Assembly: GCF_001894745.1 (NCBI RefSeq)
Contig: NZ_BBYF01000004.1
Span: forward strand, 186,001 to 250,000
Length of the DNA: 64,000 bases
Origin: Paenibacillus sp. NAIST15-1
Lineage (GTDB): Bacteria; Bacillota; Bacilli; Paenibacillales; Paenibacillaceae
Direction of reading: 5' to 3'
Shown: positions 61,968 to 64,000 of the stretch, in pieces
Numbering within the stretch: position 1 is the first letter of the stretch
Layout of the letters: each line of letters starts with the position of its first letter
The notes under the pieces: model-generated
What the model saw: the letters and a program-made list of their open reading frames with translations, nothing else
Database searches by the model: none
Told to the model about the DNA's origin: nothing
Position numbers and translations under genes: made by a program

Positions 61968-62678
61968 CTACTTCGCTTGCTGCCCTTCTACATCTTCACG
62001 AACAGGGAAGCTTCTAGCCCAATATAGAACTGGTGTCGACAACACCGAGATGATGAGCTTAATGACATAAGTAGTAATAAAGATTTGGAACCATACATCC
62101 CAAGGCACCATGCCAGCAAACGCAATCGTACAAAATACGAGCGAATCCGCCATTTGGCTAATTCCTGTACTACCATTGCTTCGAATCCACAATTGGCCTG
62201 CCTTCGGGTATCGTTCCTTCACCCAACTAAAGAGCTTCACATCTAAGAACTGACTGACGAAATACGCGGTCAAGCTTGCTACGACAAGGCGCGGCATCAA
62301 ATCAAAAATATTCGACAGCGATGCTTGTGCCGTACGCGCCATATCAGAAGCCTCAGGCGTAAAGCGAAGAGCCATCTGCATAATAATCGTCGTCATAATC
62401 AACGTGAAGAACCCGAACCACACTGCGCGCTTCGCTTCCTTACGGCCGAACTTTTCATTCAATAGATCCGTTGTCAAGAACAGCGTTGCATTCGCCGTGT
62501 TGCCAAGCGTCATGACAATGCCGAACATCTCAATCGTCTTGCCAACTTGGATATTGGCGATGACCGTCATTACACCAATCCAAGCATATAGTCCCGACTT
62601 GCCAAATGCCCGGTAGCAAATCAAGAAGAAGGCAAAGTTCGCAAGGACGAACAGAATGCCCCAAGTAAAGTTGAACAT
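61968..62678 (-). CDS. yhhQ: Queuosine precursor transporter (YhhQ/Vut_1)
   Basis: A 236-residue integral membrane protein with about six helices, of the vitamin-uptake (PF02592-type) family. It imports queuine or preQ0/preQ1 precursors for tRNA queuosine. Seen: NIQVGKTIEMFGIVMTLGNT, ATLFLTTDLLNEKFGRKEA (the central D-L-L-N-E-x-x-G motif typical of the family) and RSNGSTGISQMADSLVFCTI, all family signatures. A preQ1-I riboswitch lies in its leader, which independently supports this substrate. Start ATG at 62678 is 9 bases after GGGAGG. Convergent with the BaeS-like kinase. Confidence 0.94.
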   Translation of the reverse strand: MFNFTWGILFVLANFAFFLICYRAFGKSGLYAWIGVMTVIANIQVGKTIEMFGIVMTLGNTANATLFLTTDLLNEKFGRKEAKRAVWFGFFTLIMTTIIMQMALRFTPEASDMARTAQASLSNIFDLMPRLVVASLTAYFVSQFLDVKLFSWVKERYPKAGQLWIRSNGSTGISQMADSLVFCTIAFAGMVPWDVWFQIFITTYVIKLIISVLSTPVLYWARSFPVREDVEGQQAK

Positions 62679-62693
62679 ATAATAAAATTCCTC

Positions 62694-62729
62694 CCTAGTT
62701 TTGATTACGCGGGATGGTTACGAACCGCG
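62694..62729 (-). promoter_or_regulatory. preQ1-I riboswitch
   Basis: A 36-nt minus-strand aptamer matching the preQ1-I consensus: CGCGG stem, GTTC entry, ACCATCCC region closing with CGCG, then an A-rich tail ending AAAACTA that runs into the GGGAGG ribosome binding site of yhhQ. When preQ1 is bound, the pseudoknot would hide that site and stop translation. A likely promoter upstream is TTGGCA / TAAAGT with 18 bp spacing. Confidence 0.88.
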
Positions 62730-62990
62730 GCGCTCAGGCGCAAGCCATAACTTTACCATATGCATATCGTTCATGCCAATAGAAAAATATCACTGAACAG
62801 CGATGCAATTATCCCTTATATTAAGTGGAAGCTATTATTTTACATGGATGGATGAACGTTACCGATGCCCCTCTCGTATATTGTGAGCGATATGGAGGGA
62901 ATATATTGTCATACATAGCCGCATCGTCAATGCGCAGCTAATAAACAGTCGTGGAAAAAGTTTGGTTTAGTTAAAGATTTACCCTTTATG

Positions 62991-63006
62991 TGTGACATAT
63001 ATCACA
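62991..63006. promoter_or_regulatory. Fnr-type site upstream of the FMN-binding lipoprotein
   Basis: TGTGACATATATCACA is a perfect TGTGA-N6-TCACA palindrome, the binding sequence of Fnr in Bacillus. It is centred about 67 bp upstream of the likely transcript start, a class I activator position. It suggests oxygen-limited activation of the lipoprotein and the NADH dehydrogenase gene. Confidence 0.75.
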
Positions 63007-63031
63007 TTAAATAGAGGGAGTTAATGTTAAA

Positions 63032-63059
63032 ATGACATTGTAAATCGGTTAGTTATAAT
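63032..63059 (+). promoter_or_regulatory. Promoter of the FMN-binding lipoprotein gene
   Basis: ATGACA (63032-63037) and TATAAT (63054-63059) are 16 bp apart, a good sigma-A match. The expected start is near 63066, just upstream of the gene's own ribosome binding site. The Fnr-type site lies to its left. Confidence 0.65.
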
Positions 63060-63103
63060 TTTCACAAAGTAATTTTGAACTAAAGAAAAGGTGGGGACTC
63101 TTT

Positions 63104-63613
63104 ATGAAAAAGAAACTTGTACTGTTACTATCCGCAGTATTGGTAGTAGGTATGTTGGCTGGTTGTGGAGATAAGAAAGAAGAAGCTGCAAAACAACCTG
63201 AAACAAACACATCAACAGAAGCGAATAAAGACGCTGCTCAAGTAACATTGAAAGACGGCGACTTCCATGCAGAATCTCCTGATTTCGATGAGAAATCCGG
63301 TTGGAAAGAAACAATGGACATCACAGTTAAAGACGGCAAAATCACAGCTGTAAACTGGGATGGCGTTCATAAAGACGGCGGAGATTCCAAGAAAAAGCAA
63401 TCTCAAGACGGCAAATACGGTATGAAAGCTGGCGGTGCTTCTTCTGAATGGCACGAGCAAGCTGAAAAAATGGAGCAAGAACTTATCGCTAAGCAAGATC
63501 CAGCTGCGATCGCTGTAAACAACGAAGGTAAAACAGACGCTGTATCCGGCGTATCCATCCACGTTGGCAGCTTCGTGAAACTTGCTCAAGAAGCACTGGC
63601 TAACGCGAAGTAA
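63104..63613 (+). CDS. FMN-binding lipoprotein (PplA-like, single domain)
   Basis: A 169-residue lipid-anchored extracellular protein. Signal peptide with lipobox MLAGC (Cys21), then a Lys/Glu/Thr/Asn-rich linker (about 22-46), then one FMN-binding domain. The flavinylation-type motif is DAVSGVS (residues 145-151), where Ser151 is the expected FMN attachment (usually 'DxxSG-x-T/S'). Related Listeria PplA, the flavoprotein of extracellular electron transfer, has two such domains; this has one. Start ATG at 63104 is 7 bases after AGGTGGGG. It precedes a type II NADH dehydrogenase, and an Fnr-type site lies upstream. A transferase for FMN attachment is not in the window. Confidence 0.9.
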   Translation: MKKKLVLLLSAVLVVGMLAGCGDKKEEAAKQPETNTSTEANKDAAQVTLKDGDFHAESPDFDEKSGWKETMDITVKDGKITAVNWDGVHKDGGDSKKKQSQDGKYGMKAGGASSEWHEQAEKMEQELIAKQDPAAIAVNNEGKTDAVSGVSIHVGSFVKLAQEALANAK

Positions 63614-63650
63614 GATAAGTCTACTCCTTCCTTGATCACATAGAGATAAC

Positions 63651-63742
63651 ACGGAAGCTCCGCAGTAGGAAAGCAAAATGGGCACGAGCAGCGTATGAAT
63701 GCTTGAGAGCCATATATCGCTTTTTTATTCGCGGAGCTCCCT
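63651..63742 (+). terminator. Hairpin between FMN lipoprotein and NADH dehydrogenase genes
   Basis: GGAAGCTCCGC pairs (one bulge) with GCGGAGCTCC across a loop of about 65 bases containing CGCTTTTTTATTC. It lies in the 190-base gap before the NADH dehydrogenase start and might be a partial terminator, allowing higher expression of the lipoprotein. The T-run after it is short. Confidence 0.45.
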
Positions 63743-63805
63743 TGTTCGCATTAGATAGTTCAATTTTTAAATATTGACAAATAAGCATTACAACGGGGTG
63801 AAACC

Positions 63806-64000
63806 ATGAAAGAGATCGTTGTATTGGGCGGCGGTTATGGTGGCGTACTGACAGCGAAAAAGCTGGCGAAGCGTCTGAAGAAAGACAAAGACATTCGCAT
63901 TACGCTCATCGACCGTAAACCTTTCCATACGATGATGACGGAGCTGCACGAGGTTGCAGCATGCCGCGTCGAAGAAGAAGCAATCAAAATGGACCTGAAG
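63806..64000 (+). CDS. Type II NADH dehydrogenase (partial, N-terminus)
   Basis: The first 65 codons of a flavoprotein that continues past the right edge. It opens with KEIVVLGGGYGGVLTAKKLA, the FAD-binding GxGxxG Rossmann motif of NDH-2, then RITLIDRKPFHTMMTELHE, where the TELHE stretch is the characteristic quinone-site-region segment of NDH-2. The start ATG at 63806 is 7 bases after GGGG. Family role: oxidises NADH and passes electrons to quinone at the inner membrane face without pumping protons. Placed behind an FMN-binding lipoprotein, it suggests an extracellular electron transfer module. Confidence 0.88.
   Translation, partial: MKEIVVLGGGYGGVLTAKKLAKRLKKDKDIRITLIDRKPFHTMMTELHEVAACRVEEEAIKMDLK

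Noticed and set aside
1..64000. tRNA, rRNA, prophage and complete transposon genes
   Set aside because: Looked for and not recognised; no integrase or transposase protein and no rRNA-like sequence.

Overview
The window looks like a chromosomal segment of a low-to-mid-GC, spore-former-type Firmicute, most probably Paenibacillus or a close relative. The reasons are the LplA/B/C-type sugar ABC transporter with a YesM/YesN two-component pair, copper-amine-oxidase 'stalk' domains on secreted proteins, a T-box leader, TPP and preQ1 riboswitches, strong AGGAGG ribosome binding sites, frequent TTG/GTG starts, and a Firmicute that encodes glutaminyl-tRNA synthetase. This is inferred from gene content; no rRNA or tRNA gene is present to test it. 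Most genes lie on the minus strand in short operons. I saw no prophage, CRISPR array or intact transposon.

Layout. 1-1.6 kb: end of a sugar ABC transporter (permease fragment and binding lipoprotein). 1.9-5.0 kb: complete ECF transporter (S, fused double ATPase, T). 5.3-10.8 kb: type 2 IPP isomerase, two-subunit serine dehydratase, arginase and ornithine aminotransferase. 10.9-15.7 kb: MFS exporter, an orphan Fur-box-controlled siderophore-type ATPase with a Cys-rich tail, cardiolipin synthase and a TetR regulator. 15.7-17.5 kb: orphan TorD-type chaperone, divergent from a GIDE-like membrane protein. 17.6-21.3 kb: AraC regulator and a GH38-like protein. 21.6-25.6 kb: alsS-alsD acetoin branch, divergent from an M24 peptidase. 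25.7-27.7 kb: MFS exporter with its winged-helix regulator and an inverted-repeat operator over the promoter.

27.8-39.5 kb is a coherent alpha-mannoside utilisation island: GH38 and GH125 alpha-mannosidases, an LplA/B/C-type ABC transporter, and a YesN/YesM two-component system. The transporter would import mannose-containing oligosaccharides, the two-component system would sense them, and the two cytoplasmic mannosidases would trim them.

39.7-50 kb: divergent OsmC-like protein, secreted NlpC/P60 hydrolase, TIM-barrel isomerase with a Gfo/Idh/MocA dehydrogenase, a tiny heme-copper-oxidase-like membrane protein, YedF/DsrE-like protein, glnS, T-box-controlled ilvA and an MFS transporter. 50-58.2 kb: YuiF-type antiporter, TatD-type hydrolase, DHA2 drug exporter, and a thiamine-precursor ABC transporter with a small thiamine-binding protein behind a TPP riboswitch. 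58.4-61.9 kb: secreted beta-propeller protein, divergent from an OmpR/BaeS-type two-component system. 62-64 kb: preQ1 riboswitch with the queuosine-precursor transporter yhhQ, then an FMN-binding lipoprotein preceded by a perfect Fnr-type site and followed by the start of a type II NADH dehydrogenase. That last pair resembles a flavin-based extracellular electron transfer locus and runs off the window edge.

Nothing here is clearly a wholly undescribed system. The best leads are the Fnr-controlled FMN-lipoprotein/NDH-2 pair, the orphan Fur-controlled ATPase with seven cysteines in its tail, the orphan TorD chaperone next to a GIDE-like protein with repeated TGTGA elements between them, and the GH38/GH125 transporter island.
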